Below are positions 23,691 through 34,777 of a stretch of DNA of 64,000 nt, piece after piece. Made by a program: the position numbers and the translations under genes. The stretch comes from Prorocentrum cordatum. Taxonomy: Eukaryota > Sar > Dinophyceae > Prorocentrales > Prorocentraceae. Position 1 is the first letter of the stretch, and every line of letters starts with the position of its first letter. The DNA lies in the NCBI GenBank assembly GCA_963575745.1, contig CAUYUJ010003681.1, forward strand, positions 307,063 to 371,062, written 5' to 3'. The notes beneath the pieces were generated by a model. It had not been told where the DNA came from and made no database searches. It worked only from the letters and a program-made list of their open reading frames with translations.

Positions 23691-23830
23691 GCAGCCCAAA
23701 ACGACCCAAGAGATCCGCGCGGCCCTCCCGGCAGGCGAGTGGACCGACGACGAGGAGGCCGCACCCAGCCCGGCCAGCGAGGAGGCGCCCCGCAAGGACC
23801 ATTGGCTGGCCGTCGCCGGAGGAGGAGCAG
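23691..23830 (+). CDS. Possible first coding exon, acidic protein
   Basis: ATG at 23691 opens a frame MQPKTTQEIRAALPAGEWTD, then DEEAAPSPASEEAPRKDHWL. It uses GAG/GCC/GAC codons and has a balanced acidic composition. It runs straight into a GGA array at 23818 that translates as poly-Gly and probably marks an intron or low-complexity tail. The family is not recognised. The frame is also open upstream, so the ATG choice is by composition. Confidence 0.35.
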
Positions 23831-24065
23831 GAGGAGGAGGAGGAGGAGGAGGAGGAGGAGGAGGAGGAGGAGGAGGATCGACGGGGATCGAGAGGAAGGG
23901 AGGGGGTGGAGGGGGGAACGATGAGCGGAGCAGGCGGTAAAGCGAGATGGAGCACGGGAGGAGGAAAGGGGAGGAGAAGCACGAGAAGGGGAGTCCGAAC
24001 AATAGAAAGGATTGGGGAGGAGGTGGAGTAGGAGGAGGAGGTGGAGGAGGAGGAGGTGGAGGCCT
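23818..24065. repeat. Two (GGA)n arrays
   Basis: 23818-23876 and 24005-24062, separated by purine-rich sequence. Confidence 0.9.
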
Positions 24066-24369
24066 GAGGATGATCGAGAGGAGGCGCACTAGGGGAGGCG
24101 AATCAAGGCATAATCGATTGGTGAAGCGTTTTGGGCGGATAATTGGGAGGAGCGGGCGGCGGATGGCAAGGGGATGGGAGTAGGAGGAGGAGGGATAGGA
24201 GGCACATTGGACTGGGACAGGGGAGGGCCAGAAGCAGGAGAGAAAAGACGGGGAAGGGGAGAGGGGGGGGAGTGATACAGGGCGGGGAGCTCGAGGCGGA
24301 GGGAAGGAAGAGAAAAGAGGAGAACGAGACGGACGAGGAAGAGGCGGATGCGGAGGAGAACGAGGTGTA

Positions 24370-24560
24370 ATTCCTTGAAGCTACCACCTCGCTCACCAAC
24401 GGCAGGCGCTCCAGAAGCGCGGCCCGGCCTGCTTCCGGGCCGCCCGCCAGGTCGGCGCCGCCTCCCTCGATGCGCAGTCCTGTGCTGCAGGCGGCTCTGC
24501 CGGCCCTCCGCGCGCACGCCGAGTCAGCTCCGCTGGCCCTCCAGCGCGCCGCGGTCGGCC
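24370..24560 (-). CDS. Possible exon, minus strand
   Basis: On the minus strand the frame reads LRIEGGGADLAGGPEAGRAA and on through LLERLPLVSEVV, ending near a TTGGTGAGCG junction at about 24392-24401. That junction could be a 5' splice site, and a pyrimidine-rich stretch follows it on that strand. No family is recognised. Confidence 0.25.
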
Positions 24561-25099
24561 GCCGGTCGGCCCGACACGGGCCCGTCTGCCGCCGACGGCC
24601 TCGCCGCGGGGCCCCACAGGCCCTCCCTTGGGCGAGGGCCGCGCAGGGAGGGCCTCCAGCGGCTCGAGTTCGGCGGCCCCGCGCTCGTCGTCCCCGCACC
24701 CACCAGGGCCTTTGGGGCCACGGCAGCGGCGGAATCCCGCCAGGCCGCATGCGGTGCAGGCCCCGCGAGGCGGATTCCGGCTGTCTCGCGCGCCCGTGCT
24801 GAGCGCGTTTGAGGCACTGCGCTGGCTACGACGGGCTGTCAGGCCGCGAAGTGCGGGGAAGGGCCTGGGCGCACGGGGACACACGTACGTTTGGTAAGAT
24901 GTTGTCGGTGGCGGCGTTCGCGAGTCAAGCTCCGCGGCCAGTCGCGCCCGCCCCCGCCCAACGTCGACGGCAATTTCGGGGTACGGGCAGGGGCAGACAC
25001 GAGTGGCGAGGCAAAGACGCCACACTCACTCCTTGCTCCTGGCTCCTGGCGCCTGGTTCCTCCTGCTCCTTGTTGTTGTTAACTTCGTTCCACATTCGA

Positions 25100-25240
25100 T
25101 CCCTCCTGCTTCTGCTCCGAGGCCTCCTCGCCCTCCTCGATCCGCCTCGTCTTCCTGTCCTCCTCGGCCCCCCTTCTCCTCCTCATCCTCCTCCTCCTTT
25201 TCCTCCTCCTCTTCCTCCTCCTCCTCCACCTCCGTAGCCA
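25100..25240. repeat. (CCT)n-rich tract
   Basis: Pyrimidine-rich (CCT/CTC) sequence on the plus strand. A second tract lies at about 25803-25890. Confidence 0.85.
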
Positions 25241-25559
25241 TGTTGGTTCAAGATGGTGCGTTCTCCTAAGAACGAAGTGGATGTTTCTAGTCCTCGGCCT
25301 GTTCCAATCCAATCACACCCCTGTCGGGGACTCCAGCGGCTCCTCCTCTTCCTCATCCACGCGGCGGTGGCTCGGGGCGACACGAACCCAGCACAGTGGC
25401 TTCCTGACGGCATCCTCACGGCGCCGTCACAGCTGACAACCTGGGCGACTCCACCAAAGCTTCTCCTCGTGGTGTCGATCGTGACCGAGCTGCTGGCAGT
25501 CGAGAGCGCTCTCCTCAGCAACAGCAACAAACAGCTCGTGATACAAAAGCGTGGCCCAT

Positions 25560-27540
25560 GGCAAGACATGGCTGCACAATTCTACAACAGGTAAGATCGA
25601 ACACGTACGAAGCGAACTGGGTGCCATACCCAAGCAGCACATGGACCAACCCACCAAGCAGCTCGAGAAGACGACCGAGGAGTCCACCTGTGGCAGCGCA
25701 GAGCCAAGTCGTGGCACGCGCACAGAAGCCACGGCCTCAGTCACTGACCGGCAGGCGCGCACGGAGTCCGAGCTCGTGAGAGCCAAGCAGCGCTTCGCCA
25801 TCACCCTCCTCCTCCTCCTCCGCCTCCTCTTCCTCCGCTTCCTCCTCCTCCTCCTCCTCTTCCTCCTCCTCCTTCCCCTCCTCCTCCTTTAGTCTTCACC
25901 GCTCCTCCCTGAGTACCACCGACCTACGCGCCGCGGTCCCGAGCCTCTAACAGTCCATCGCGCAGGCCGGGGCCCAAGTCCCTTCGGTCGACGCTGCCTC
26001 CATCGACGACTGGGACGGACCTGGCCACATCGGCGCGTTCTGGTGCACTACGCGCAGGACATCACCAAGGCCGAGCTCCGCGAGGCCCTCCAGCCCTGGC
26101 TCAGTGCAGCCGAGGTGGGTCAGCTGCCTCCGCTTGAACAACAGCGTCCCCAGCACGCGCGTCTCGATCACGCTCCTCGGAGGTGACGCGGGGGTCATCC
26201 CGCGTGGCAGGGCTCTGCATCATCATCTTCGTTTTGGCCGCGGCGGGCGTCAGTTCTCTACCCGTTCGGGTGACCAGAGCGTTTCTTTGTACGTCAGTGC
26301 AAGAGCCCGAAGCTGGCGCGGCAGGGAGTGCCGTTCAAAGAGCTCCCCAAGATCACCACCAACAGGTTCAACGACAGCTCGCCCTGGGCCCACCGTCCCG
26401 ACGGCCACCTCTCTGTCGACAACAACGGGCCCATCGTCCGCCTGCACGTCAGTGTGAAGCCCACGGACGCGACGCAGGCGCAGTGGTCCGATGCGGCTGG
26501 GGCTGCTGGCATCGCCCCCGCTCCTCAGCAAGATCTCATGGGCGAAATCGCCGCCACCTTCGCGAACCCACAGGTGGCCGCGTCGCGGCTTTGACAACAC
26601 CTGGCCACCATGGCACGACGGCAACAATGCGGACGGCGCCAATTTGGTCTCCTGGAGCCCCAAGGCCATCTGTGGCATCTCTTCGTCTCGTCGCGATGCC
26701 AAGCGCCGCTTGCTGGCCGACTACCTCCGCCAGCACAGCTTGATCTTGCCCCACGGCAACAGCGACATGCCCAACCTGACCACACACAGCACGAAGAATA
26801 CGCATGGGGTACATCACTCTGGCATCGATGGTAAACGGGCCGCTGGTGGCGCGGCTTCCCCAGCCCACATCAGCAATGACTACGACGACCACCACTCGGA
26901 CACAAAGCCCAATCACGATTTCAAGGTGCTCGCGCCAGGTCGCATCGCCATGATGAAGGTTACCGACGGCGCGAAGCAATCTTGTAGCATGGCGTCCAGT
27001 GTGCGCAACCACGATCCCCGACCAGCAGGCGCGACTTCAAGGCGGCGTGGCAAGCCGCTGTGCAATTGGCGTGCTCAAACACGACGAGGTACAAAGTGAT
27101 CACGATGGGGGACTCCAACCTCTCTGCTCATTCGCCACGCAGCATGACAATCCCTGCGCGCGCCGCCTCACTATCGCAGCATCAACGGCCGTCGCCAGAC
27201 TGGCGCAACACTTTTAAGGGCGCCATCGAGGTGGCAAGTCGAGCGACCACTCTTCGGGGCTACGCGAACAACGGCAAGAGGACCAACGACCACGCGTGCA
27301 TCTCCTCGGGCGCGCGCAGCATCCCGAGCATGGGCACCGCGCTCGCCGCGAACGACATGCCCCTCGAGAAGAGAGGGACTGTCGCCAGCGACCGCAGGGT
27401 GCTCCATCTCCGCATGCGTCCGCGAGATCAGCGACCACCTGCTGACGGGGCGACCCCGCCCATGATCTCCAACGGCGTAACCTACCAGCTGCGTCGCCAA
27501 GCTCCACAGCATCACTGACTTCCTTTCGGGGGAGCGTAAG
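25560..27540 (+). pseudogene. Possible decayed LINE-type retroelement (5' part)
   Basis: Several plus-strand pieces in different frames look like one protein. KIEHVRSELGAIPKQHMDQ with a helical continuation lies at about 25594-25700. LVHYAQDITKAELREALQPW is near 26043-26100. ARQGVPFKELPKITTNRFND is near 26315. A piece at about 26690-26940 contains RRLLADYLRQHSLILPHGNS and later NDYDDHHSDTKPNHDFKVL. The last has the leucine-rich helix followed by an Asp/His-rich end seen in LINE apurinic endonuclease domains. Order and orientation fit a LINE, but no catalytic set is intact and frames change repeatedly. Confidence 0.35.
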
Positions 27541-28255
27541 ACCTGGGTTTGCCAGGACTCGGGTTCGCCATCGTTTTTTGACGACCGCGCCTCGGATTCT
27601 GACGAGGAGGAGTTTCGTGGGATGTCTGCAGCGGGAGGCCTCGTCAAAATGCAGGCTCGGCCTCGTCATTTTTTTGACGACCTCGTCGGGGATTTCCGAG
27701 TCCCCCGTACCCGGGTCTTACGTCTCCCCGATCCTCTCTCTCGACGCAGTGGCCACGCGGCTGGGCGCTCGAGGGCAGCGCGTGCGCCGCCGCGCCGCGC
27801 AGCCGCGGGCGGCGCTGCGGAAGCAAGGGCCCCCTCGAGGGCGCGAAGGTATTCGCGCTTCGCGCTTCGCGGTCCTCGTTCCTTCTCCCCCTCCTCCTCG
27901 TCCTCCTATTCTCCCTTTGGGAGGGCGGCGCGAGAGCGCGAAGTTATTCGCGCTTCGCGCAGCGCGAAGCGCGAGGTTGGGAGCCCTAGCTGAAGCCCCA
28001 CCCTGACGTTCTGACTGCGGACTGCGAAGATGTCGCCAAAGAGGCGAACTCCACGACCGTGGGAGGCATCGCGGGTGCTTTTTGGGAATCGGGGTGCCCC
28101 GCTTGCCAGACTGCCCATCGACGACTCGCACCTGGGCGCCGAGCGCCCGCGGAGCTGCGATAACACGCTGAGCGCGGCCCCCGCCGCGAAGATCTGCATC
28201 CGCGATCCCCCGAAGTCCAGCACCGCAGCAGCAGCGGCTCACTGCGACGCGGCCG

Positions 28256-28760
28256 ATGGGCGACAAGCGCGCGCGGGCCCAAGCGCGGCAGGCACGCGCC
28301 ACCCATTGCCCTCGCGATGGCGGCAGCTGGCGACCGCGGGCATCTCGCCCGCGACGGCGCGGGGACTTGGGAAAACCCTTCGGGGAGTGGCCGGCCCCCA
28401 ACGGCGCGAAAATCACTGCCGGCGGCAAATCCAACATGGAGACCGACCCGATCGACTTGCACAGCGCTGCCCAAGCGCACTGGGTGTCGGCGTTCGCCGA
28501 GAAGAAGAGCAACGAACAGGGCGCGATGCAGGGCCTGGACACGGCCCCCCCCGCGAAGGCGACCATCGACACTGCGATCCCCAGCGGGCATGACCTCGGA
28601 TCTGCGGCCCAGTATGCGGCCGACTCTGCTCCTGGCCCCGACCACTCACCACGAACGCCCGAACATGCCTCCGAGAGGAAACCCTCAGAACGCTCTCGGC
28701 GAGGCGCGACGGAACCCTGCACGATGCTCCCTGTCCTCCTCCCTCCCCCCCCGCTGCCCC
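28256..28760 (+). pseudogene. Unrecognised coding remnant, possibly the same LINE
   Basis: A plus-strand frame contains METDPIDLHSAAQAHWVSAF followed by an acidic segment. Its place downstream of the endonuclease-like remnant is where a LINE linker before RT would sit, but no RT motif follows. It could equally be an unrelated host remnant. Confidence 0.25.
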
Positions 28761-28960
28761 TCCCCTGGCTCCCTCGTCCTCCCCCCGCCGCCCCCCTGCG
28801 CGAGGAGACGACGCCGCCCGCGCCGCTGGCGGACCCGAGCCCTGCGGGGAGCCAGCCGCGAGCGAGCGCCGTGGCTGGCAGGCCGGCGGGCGGAGTCGAG
28901 GCACGGCGCGGTGGGCGGTGGCCTCCACCATGGGGGCAAGCGGGTCCAGAGGGGAAGCTC

Positions 28961-29127
28961 GGCGGCGCGCACAGGGGGGCATGGGGAGGGGGGAAGGCTT
29001 TTTAGAAGCACCCCTGCTTCTCAGAAGGCGCGGGCCTTGTCTACAGATGTATTGCCGGCGCCTTCTAAGAAGCAGCCTCCTTCTAAGAAGCCCTCCCCCC
29101 TCCCCTTACCCCCCTCTGCGCGCCGCC
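28961..29127. mobile_element. Inverted-repeat introner-like element, family 2, copy 1
   Basis: Ends are GGCGGCGCGCACAGGGG and its inverted counterpart. About 70 bp on each side pair, including GGCTTCTTAGAAGC-type internal palindromes (CTTCTAAGAAG). Near-identical copies lie at 33.28-33.65 and 56.16-56.32 kb. Flanks show a 9/10 direct repeat, AAGCGGGTCC at 28938-28947 and AAGCGGGTTC at 29131-29140, compatible with a target duplication. Confidence 0.8.
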
Positions 29128-29129
29128 AA

Positions 29130-29820
29130 GAAGCGGGTTCTCAGGTTTGTTGCAGTCTTCGGGCTCCCGGGGGGCTCCCCGACGGGCCCTGGGGCGATCG
29201 GGGAACGGTTCGGGAGGAGAGCCTGGTCTCGGGGGCAGGCCCCGGGGTGTGAGACCCGTCTCGCTCAAGAGTTTGGCCTCCCAGTGCGGACTTCCTCCCG
29301 AGGGCGCCAGATCTCCGTGAGGGAGTGGTGAGGCTTCGGGTTGCGCACGCAGCCCCCCAGGTAGTCCCGGCTGGCCTCGACAGGCTCCCAGGTAGTCTCG
29401 GCCTCGGGGTGCCGCTTCGGAGCACTCGGGGGATCTGTTGGGGCAAGGTGGAACTTCTCGGAGGCCTCCCTTGGCCAGCTGGGACTGCCCAGGGGGCTGT
29501 CTGCACGCAGCCCAAAGCCTTACCAACCAGATCTCCGACGATACAGTGAACCCAAAGGGCTCTCAAAACTGTGACTGCGCAGTTCTTTTCCCGCCTGGCT
29601 TGAGGACGTGTTTAGTGGCTTCTAGATGTGAGCTGTGAGCCCCTGCGGCTACGGTTCGCATAACACATCCACGCAACCGATACACGCATGCATGCACACG
29701 TGCAGCTGCTCATGCAAAGTATGTTCAATTACGCGCTGCAGTGGCAACGATGCTCGGCAACGACGGACAAAAAAACACGACGGGGCGTGTTTGACAATGC
29801 TCAATTTCTGAAGGCCCTCA
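29130..29820. other. No supported gene
   Basis: Mixed sequence. 29100-29560 has open frames on both strands but no recognisable domain. Confidence 0.4.
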
Positions 29821-29829
29821 CCAAGCCCT

Positions 29830-30290
29830 GGGACCTTCAACAAGGGCCCTCTTGGGGCTCTCTTGGGGCTCTCCTGGGAGCTTCGGAGGGCTTCCTGGGG
29901 CCATCTTGGAGGCCAATGATCAAAGGGGAGGGCCCGAGGCAAGGTTTTCCCAAACCAAACGGGTCTTCCCAAACCAGATGTTGCGAAACCAGACCGCCGG
30001 GCCTTCCCAAACCAAACCCCGAGTCTTCCCAAACCAAACGGGTGTTCCCGAACCAACCGGCCGGGTCTTCCCAAACCAAACGGGTCTTCCAAAATCAATT
30101 GGCCGAGTCTTCCGAAATCAACCGTGTCTTCCCAAACCATCCCCTTGGGCTTCCCAAGCCAAACGTGTCTTCACAAACCAAGCTTTCGGGTCTTCCCAAA
30201 CCAACCGGGTCTTCTCAAACCAGCCCCCCAGGTCTTCCCAAACCAACAGGTTCTTCCCGAACACAACTCCCTTGGGTCTTATCCCCTTGT
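29830..30290. repeat. GGGCC minisatellite, then TTCCCAAACCAA repeat
   Basis: 29830-29935 belongs to the dispersed GGGCC family. 29936-30290 consists of 18-30-bp imperfect units with CTTCCCAAACCAA(A/C)CGG. Confidence 0.85.
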
Positions 30291-30845
30291 TCTCGCCTTA
30301 GTTTCGCTTTCGTTTCTGTCCTCGTTTCCGCCCTCGTTCTCGCCTTCGTCTCGCTTTCGGTTCGCCCTCGTTTACGCTTTCGTTCCTGTCTTCGTTTCGC
30401 CCTCATTTCCGCGCTCTTTCTTGCCTTTGTTCTCGCCTTCGTTTCGTTCTCGTTTCCGCAATCTTTCTCGCCTTCGTTCCGCCTTCGTTTCGCTCCGTTT
30501 CCGTCTTCGTTCTTGCCTTCGTTTTCTCCTGCTTTTCGCTGTTGTTTCGCCATCGTTTCCGCCCTCGTTCCCCCCTTCGTTCTCGCCTTCGTTTCGCCTA
30601 CGTTTCCGCCCTCGTTCTCGCCTTCGTTCTCGACTTCGTTTCGCCGTTGTTTCCGCTCTCGCTTTCGTCTTCGTTCTCGCCTTAGCTTCGCCTTCGTTTT
30701 GCTCGCGTTTCCGCCGTCGGTCTCGCTTTCGTTCTCGCCTTCGTTTGGTTTCCGTTTCAAGTTTCGTTCTGGTTTCCGTTCTCGTTGTCGCCTTTGTTCT
30801 CGCTTTCGAATCGCCTTCGTTTCGTTGTCGCTTCCGAACTCGCTC
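30290..30845. repeat. TTCTCGCCTTCGTTTCG satellite
   Basis: 15-18-bp units of CGTTCTCGCCTTCGTTTC. A second block of the same family is at 31765-32140. Lys/Arg/Glu/Thr-rich frames are artefacts. Confidence 0.9.
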
Positions 30846-31210
30846 CCGCCTTAGTCGTCGTCGTCGTCGTCGACGAGGTCGTCGTCGTCGTCGTCGTCGT
30901 CGCCGTCATCGTCGTCGTCGCCTTCGTCGCCGACGTCGACGTCGTCGTGGTCGCTGTCGTCGTCGTCATCGTAGTCGTCCTCGACGTCGTCGTCGTCGTC
31001 GTCATCGTCGTCATCGTCGTCGTCGTCGCCGTCGTCGACGTCGTCGTCGTCGCCCCCCCGCCGTCGCCGTCGTCGTCGTCGTCGTCGTCGTGGTCGTCGT
31101 CGCCGCCGCCGTCGTCGTCGTCATCGTCGTCATCGTCGTCGTCGCCGTCGTCGCAGTCGTCGTCGTCGCCGTCGTCGTCGACGTCGTCGTCGTCGCCATC
31201 GTCGTCGTTT
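30845..31210. repeat. (GTC)n array
   Basis: About 360 bp of GTC/GTCGTC triplets with occasional GCC and ATC changes. Confidence 0.95.
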
Positions 31211-31394
31211 TCGCCTCGGCTGGATTCCTTTTCGAAGGTAAGGTGACGGCGCACCTCCAGAACCCAGCCATGCAGTGTTGTCTTTTTGGCGACGTGGGCA
31301 CCCAGGGGTCTGGACCCTTTCCCTAGGGCCCGTTTTTTGTCCCGAGTCGCCTTTTGACCGTCCTGGGGCCTGTTGAGGGCACCTGGAAGCCGGG

Positions 31395-31760
31395 TGCACG
31401 CGTGCCAACTCGATGATGCATCTCTTTCCGGTGTTCCGCCCGCTCGATCTGATCAACCCGTCAGGGTCCGCCCACCCGACCCGTCCCGCCCGCCCGACCG
31501 ACCCGTCCGTTAGGGTATGCATGCGCCAACTCGATGATGCACGATGCTTCAATGTCCCGCCCGCCCAGCACGACCCGCCTGTTAGGGCACGCCTGCCCGA
31601 CCTAATTTGCCTGTCAGGTTCCGCCCGCCCGACTCGACTCGCCCGCCCGACCGACCCGCCCGTTAGGCTGCAGTCGCGCCACCTTAATGATGCATTGGAC
31701 TTGCGTGTCCCGCCCGCCCGAACCGACTCGCCCGTGATGGGCCGCCCGTTCGACCCGACT
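31395..31760. repeat. About 130-bp repeat, about three units
   Basis: Units share CGCGCCAACTCGATGATGCA and CCCGCCCGACCGACCCG(T/C)CCGTTAGG. Confidence 0.8.
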
Positions 31761-32439
31761 CGCCCCATGTTCTCGTTCTCGTTTCCGCCCTTCGTTCTCG
31801 CCTTCGTTCCGCGTTCGTTCCGCCTTCGTTTCCGCTCTCGTTCTCGCCTTTGTTCTCGCCTTCGTTTCGTCTTCGTTTGTCCTTGTATCCGCCCTCGTTT
31901 CACACCTTCGTCTCGACTTCGTTTCACCTTCGTGTCGCTCTCGCTCTCGTTCTCGCCTTTGCTCTCGCTTTGATTTCGCCCCCGTTTCGTGCTCGATTCC
32001 GTCTCGTTCTCGCCTTCGTTCTCGCCTTCGTTTCGTCTTCGTTTCGATTTGGTTCCCGCCTTCGTTCTCGCCTTGTTCTCGCCTTCGTGCCGCCTCTGTT
32101 TTGCCTTCGTTTCCGCCCTTCGTTCTCGCCTTGAGCATGAGCCTCAATGTCAAAGGAAATGCAGCGGGCGCTAAGGCAAGAGCGCCAAAGTGCGTATAGG
32201 GTGCCAACAATAATAGTTATGTAGTTATCACTATTCAATCATTTGACCCTGTTGCGCTATACCTCTGCATGCCACATGCATCCATCATGGTGCCCCCCCT
32301 CTTGAGGGAACTGTATGGAAAGGGGGCCAACATTCTCACACCCAGATCTCCCGCCCAAGGCGATCAAGCCAACACCTCTCCAGACATACTGTACTTTCCC
32401 ACTTTCAGTTCGCACGCCACATTGAAAGAGCAGTGCGAC

Positions 32440-32690
32440 CTGTGGGGAGCGGTGAGGATTCGAAACACGAAGGATTCGAGCCCCATGAGAGGGTCAGTGG
32501 GACCACACCTAAAACATTGATTCCAGCATCGAACACAAAGTATTTGAGACCCAGTCGAGGGACAATATATAGGAAATGACGCAATCCACAAAAGGGTTCG
32601 AGCCCTGGGAGAGGGGCACATACAAATGAACAAACGTACAACACGACGGATTCGATCCCCGTGTGAGGGGAGACGAAGCCTATGGAGGCG
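32440..32690. repeat. Four units with a tRNA T-arm-like core
   Basis: Cores similar to GGATTCGAGCCCC and GGGTTCGAGCCC, followed by GAGAGGG, occur near 32464, 32544, 32600 and 32650. No complete tRNA fold was found. Confidence 0.5.
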
Positions 32691-32982
32691 AAGTCGACGG
32701 GGGGCTGAGAAGCACTCCCCAACACACGTATCCCAATACAGAACAGTGGCTCCTGGGGCCTCCTCCTCCTTTTGGTACTCCTCCGCAGCCGTTGTGGCCC
32801 CAGCGGCCCAGGGGGCTCCGTGCAATGCCGCGTGCGGCCTCTCGCGCGCGCGGCACCTGGCGCGCCCTCTGCGCTGTGAGCCCGCCTGGCTCGCCGGCCT
32901 GACCCCCGCCGTGGATGCGCATCGCCGCTCGGGCTGTGCGCGCACGCCGCCAGCCAGCGGCGCCCAGGGCCTCGGCGGAGGA

Positions 32983-33150
32983 ACAGGTACCGATGTCGAT
33001 GCGTCTCCCCCGTTTCCCCTCTTGTTGGGCCTCCTTGGGGGTCCTTCGTCGCCACCGCTGGATTCGCCTCGAAATCCTCATCGGAACGCACCCCAGGAAA
33101 GGTCCGTGGAGCAGCGGCATCGGTACTTTCTCTGGTTCCCCCCAAGGGCC
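32983..33150. mobile_element. Intron-like inverted-repeat element, family 4, copy 1
   Basis: GTACCGATGTCGATGC near the start pairs with GCAGCGGCATCGGTAC near 33113-33128. About 100 bp of the body (CTGGATTCGCCTCG and neighbours) matches the element at 36.23-36.40 kb. Both copies follow the same GGAACAGG sequence. It lies just upstream of the gene starting at 33190 and may be its 5' intron. Confidence 0.55.
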
Positions 33151-33189
33151 GCCCAGCGGGCCGTGCCGGCGCCGTGCCGGCGCGCAGCC

Positions 33190-34777
33190 ATGAGCCGGGA
33201 TCTGACCGTCTTCCGCGGCCGGCGGGACCAGGACCCGCCCGGCATGAGTGAGAAGGTGGAGCGCATCATGCAGGATCGGCCACGCGCAGAGGGGGGCATG
33301 GGGCTAGGGAGGAAGGCTTCTCAGAAGCAAGCACCCCTGCTTCTCAGCGCGGGCATGGTTTGTAGATTCTGCACGAACGACATGGGTACGGAAAGAGTGG
33401 GTAGAATGCCCAGCAGCAGGTCCTGTTCATTTTGAACAGGACTCGCTGTCTGCGCCGCCGCGGCCTGTGCCCATTTGAGACAGAAGGCCGCCTGCCCAAC
33501 AGCGGCCGCTGTTGGTTTGGGACAACATTTTTTGTTGGGCACTGTGCCCATTCTTTCCGTACCCATTTCGGGCGTCGAAATAGATGTAGGGCCCGCTCCT
33601 ACTAAGACGCCCTCCCCCCTCCCCCTACCCCCCCCCGTGTGCGCGCCGCCGGCAGGAGCAGGGCGTGAGCGAGCCCGTGGCCCGGAACCTCATCAAGTAC
33701 GGCAAGTTCGGCATCGGGCCCATGGCGGGCGGCCAGCTCGCCCCGCAGGCCCCGGCCTCGAGGCCAGCGCCCTCGATGAAGGACGCCGCCGAGGATCGGC
33801 GACACGCAAGAGCGACCCTTGGCCAGAGTGACCTGTGGTGCGGGGCCAATTGGGGCCCCCCAGTCGCCGAAATCTGCCGAGTGCGAGGCGATGACGCCGG
33901 CTTGCGCGTCTGTGTGTTTGGCCCCGCAGGCGGACCCCGCGAAGCCGCGCACCAACGGTCACCCTTACCCAGGGTCGCTCTTGCGTGTAGCCGAGAGGAG
34001 AGGAAGCGCAAGCTCCAGGAGCAGGAGGAGCGGCTGCAGGCCCTGGAGAAGCAGCGGGAGGACGAGCGGCGCCACGCACCCCAGGCAGCGTTCAGCCCCT
34101 TCGAGCAGGCGGAGAGGCCGAAGGCGGCGCGCAGCGCTCCCCGCCTGGGCCTCATCAGCCTGGGGGCGGTGCAGTCGCGGCCGGAGTCCATCGATCCGCT
34201 CGCCAAGGTCGACGTTCCCGTGCTGGCCGAGGGCGCGGCGGGAGCCGCGGAGGACGGCCCCGGCGGCAAGGGCAGGCCGGCAGACGCCGTGACTGGTGCG
34301 GCGGCCCCGCAGCCATCTCGCGAGAGCGAGCACGCTCCAGAGAAGCGAAGGGTGTTCACGGAGGACGACAGGAGGAAGCCGCCCAAGAAGAAGAAAAAGA
34401 GGAGGAGAGAGGTTGGCTCCAGTGATAGCGAGGAGGCGGCGAATGGCGCGGCACAGGAGAGCGCCAAGAGAGCCAGGGAGGCCGCCCAGAGGCCGCCGAG
34501 GCCGAGATCTCCGAGCTCTGCGTCGGGTCCTCCAGAGCCGCCGCGGGAGGCGAGACCTGCTGCGAGCGGCTCCTTGATGACCGAGGAGCAAGTCAGGGCT
34601 ATGATGGGCAAGGAGAAGGGGAAGAAACTGGAGCGCGGTTCTGCGCGAGCGAAGGCGCGGATCCAGAAGGAGATGCAGGAGTGGGAGTCCACCAAGAACA
34701 GCAACCCAGAATTCTGGAAGGCGCCCAAGTTCGCACTGTGCTACTCTGGAGAGACAACGAAGAATCGGAACTACTGA
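33190..34777 (+). CDS. Three-exon host gene, basic coiled-coil protein
   Basis: Exon 1 (33190-33273) begins MSRDLTVFRGRRDQDPPG and ends ..ERIMQ in phase 0. Exon 2 (33656-33793) reads EQGVSEPVARNLIKYGKFGI and ends ..KDAAE. Exon 3 (33998-34777) starts ERKRKLQEQEERLQALEKQR, a short coiled coil. It continues with a Pro/Ala/Glu-rich middle, a basic run KKKKKRRR that could be a nuclear signal, and a conserved-looking end (MTEEQVRAMMGKEKGKK, then FWKAPKFALCYSGETTKNRNY is split by nothing further before TGA at 34775). Splicing as given keeps one frame throughout. Codon use and composition are those of a real gene. I do not recognise the family; a nuclear RNA- or chromatin-associated role is only a guess from composition. 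The second intron boundary could shift by a few bases. Confidence 0.75.
33274..33655. mobile_element. Intron 1: family 2 element with a MITE inside
   Basis: Spliced as AG|GA...AG|GA it joins exons in frame. GCAGGA is present at both ends. The outer parts (about 33279-33366 and 33585-33650) are the two arms of the family 2 inverted-repeat element (compare 28961-29127 and 56155-56320). A 214-bp MITE has inserted at the centre. Confidence 0.75.
33367..33580. mobile_element. 214-bp MITE, copy A
   Basis: Terminal inverted repeats of about 45 bp contain CGA(A/C)ATGGGTACGGAAAG. The interior holds two more palindromes, CCTGTTCATTTTGAACAGG and CCAACAGCGGCCGCTGTTGG. TAGA occurs on both sides (33363-33366 and 33581-33584), a possible target duplication. 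The second copy is at 36544-36756. Confidence 0.85.
33794..33997. mobile_element. Intron 2: inverted-repeat introner
   Basis: About 57 bp at the left (CGGCGACACGCAAGAGCGAC onward) pair with the right end (GTCGCTCTTGCGTGTAGCCG). The left terminus resembles that of family 2 (ATCGGCCACGCGCAGAG). GCCGAG occurs at both edges. Length is 204 bp, a multiple of three without stops, so retention would keep the frame. Confidence 0.75.

Noticed and set aside
32440-32690. tRNA genes
   Set aside because: Only a T-arm-like GGTTCGA core recurs; no acceptor stem or anticodon arm could be drawn.
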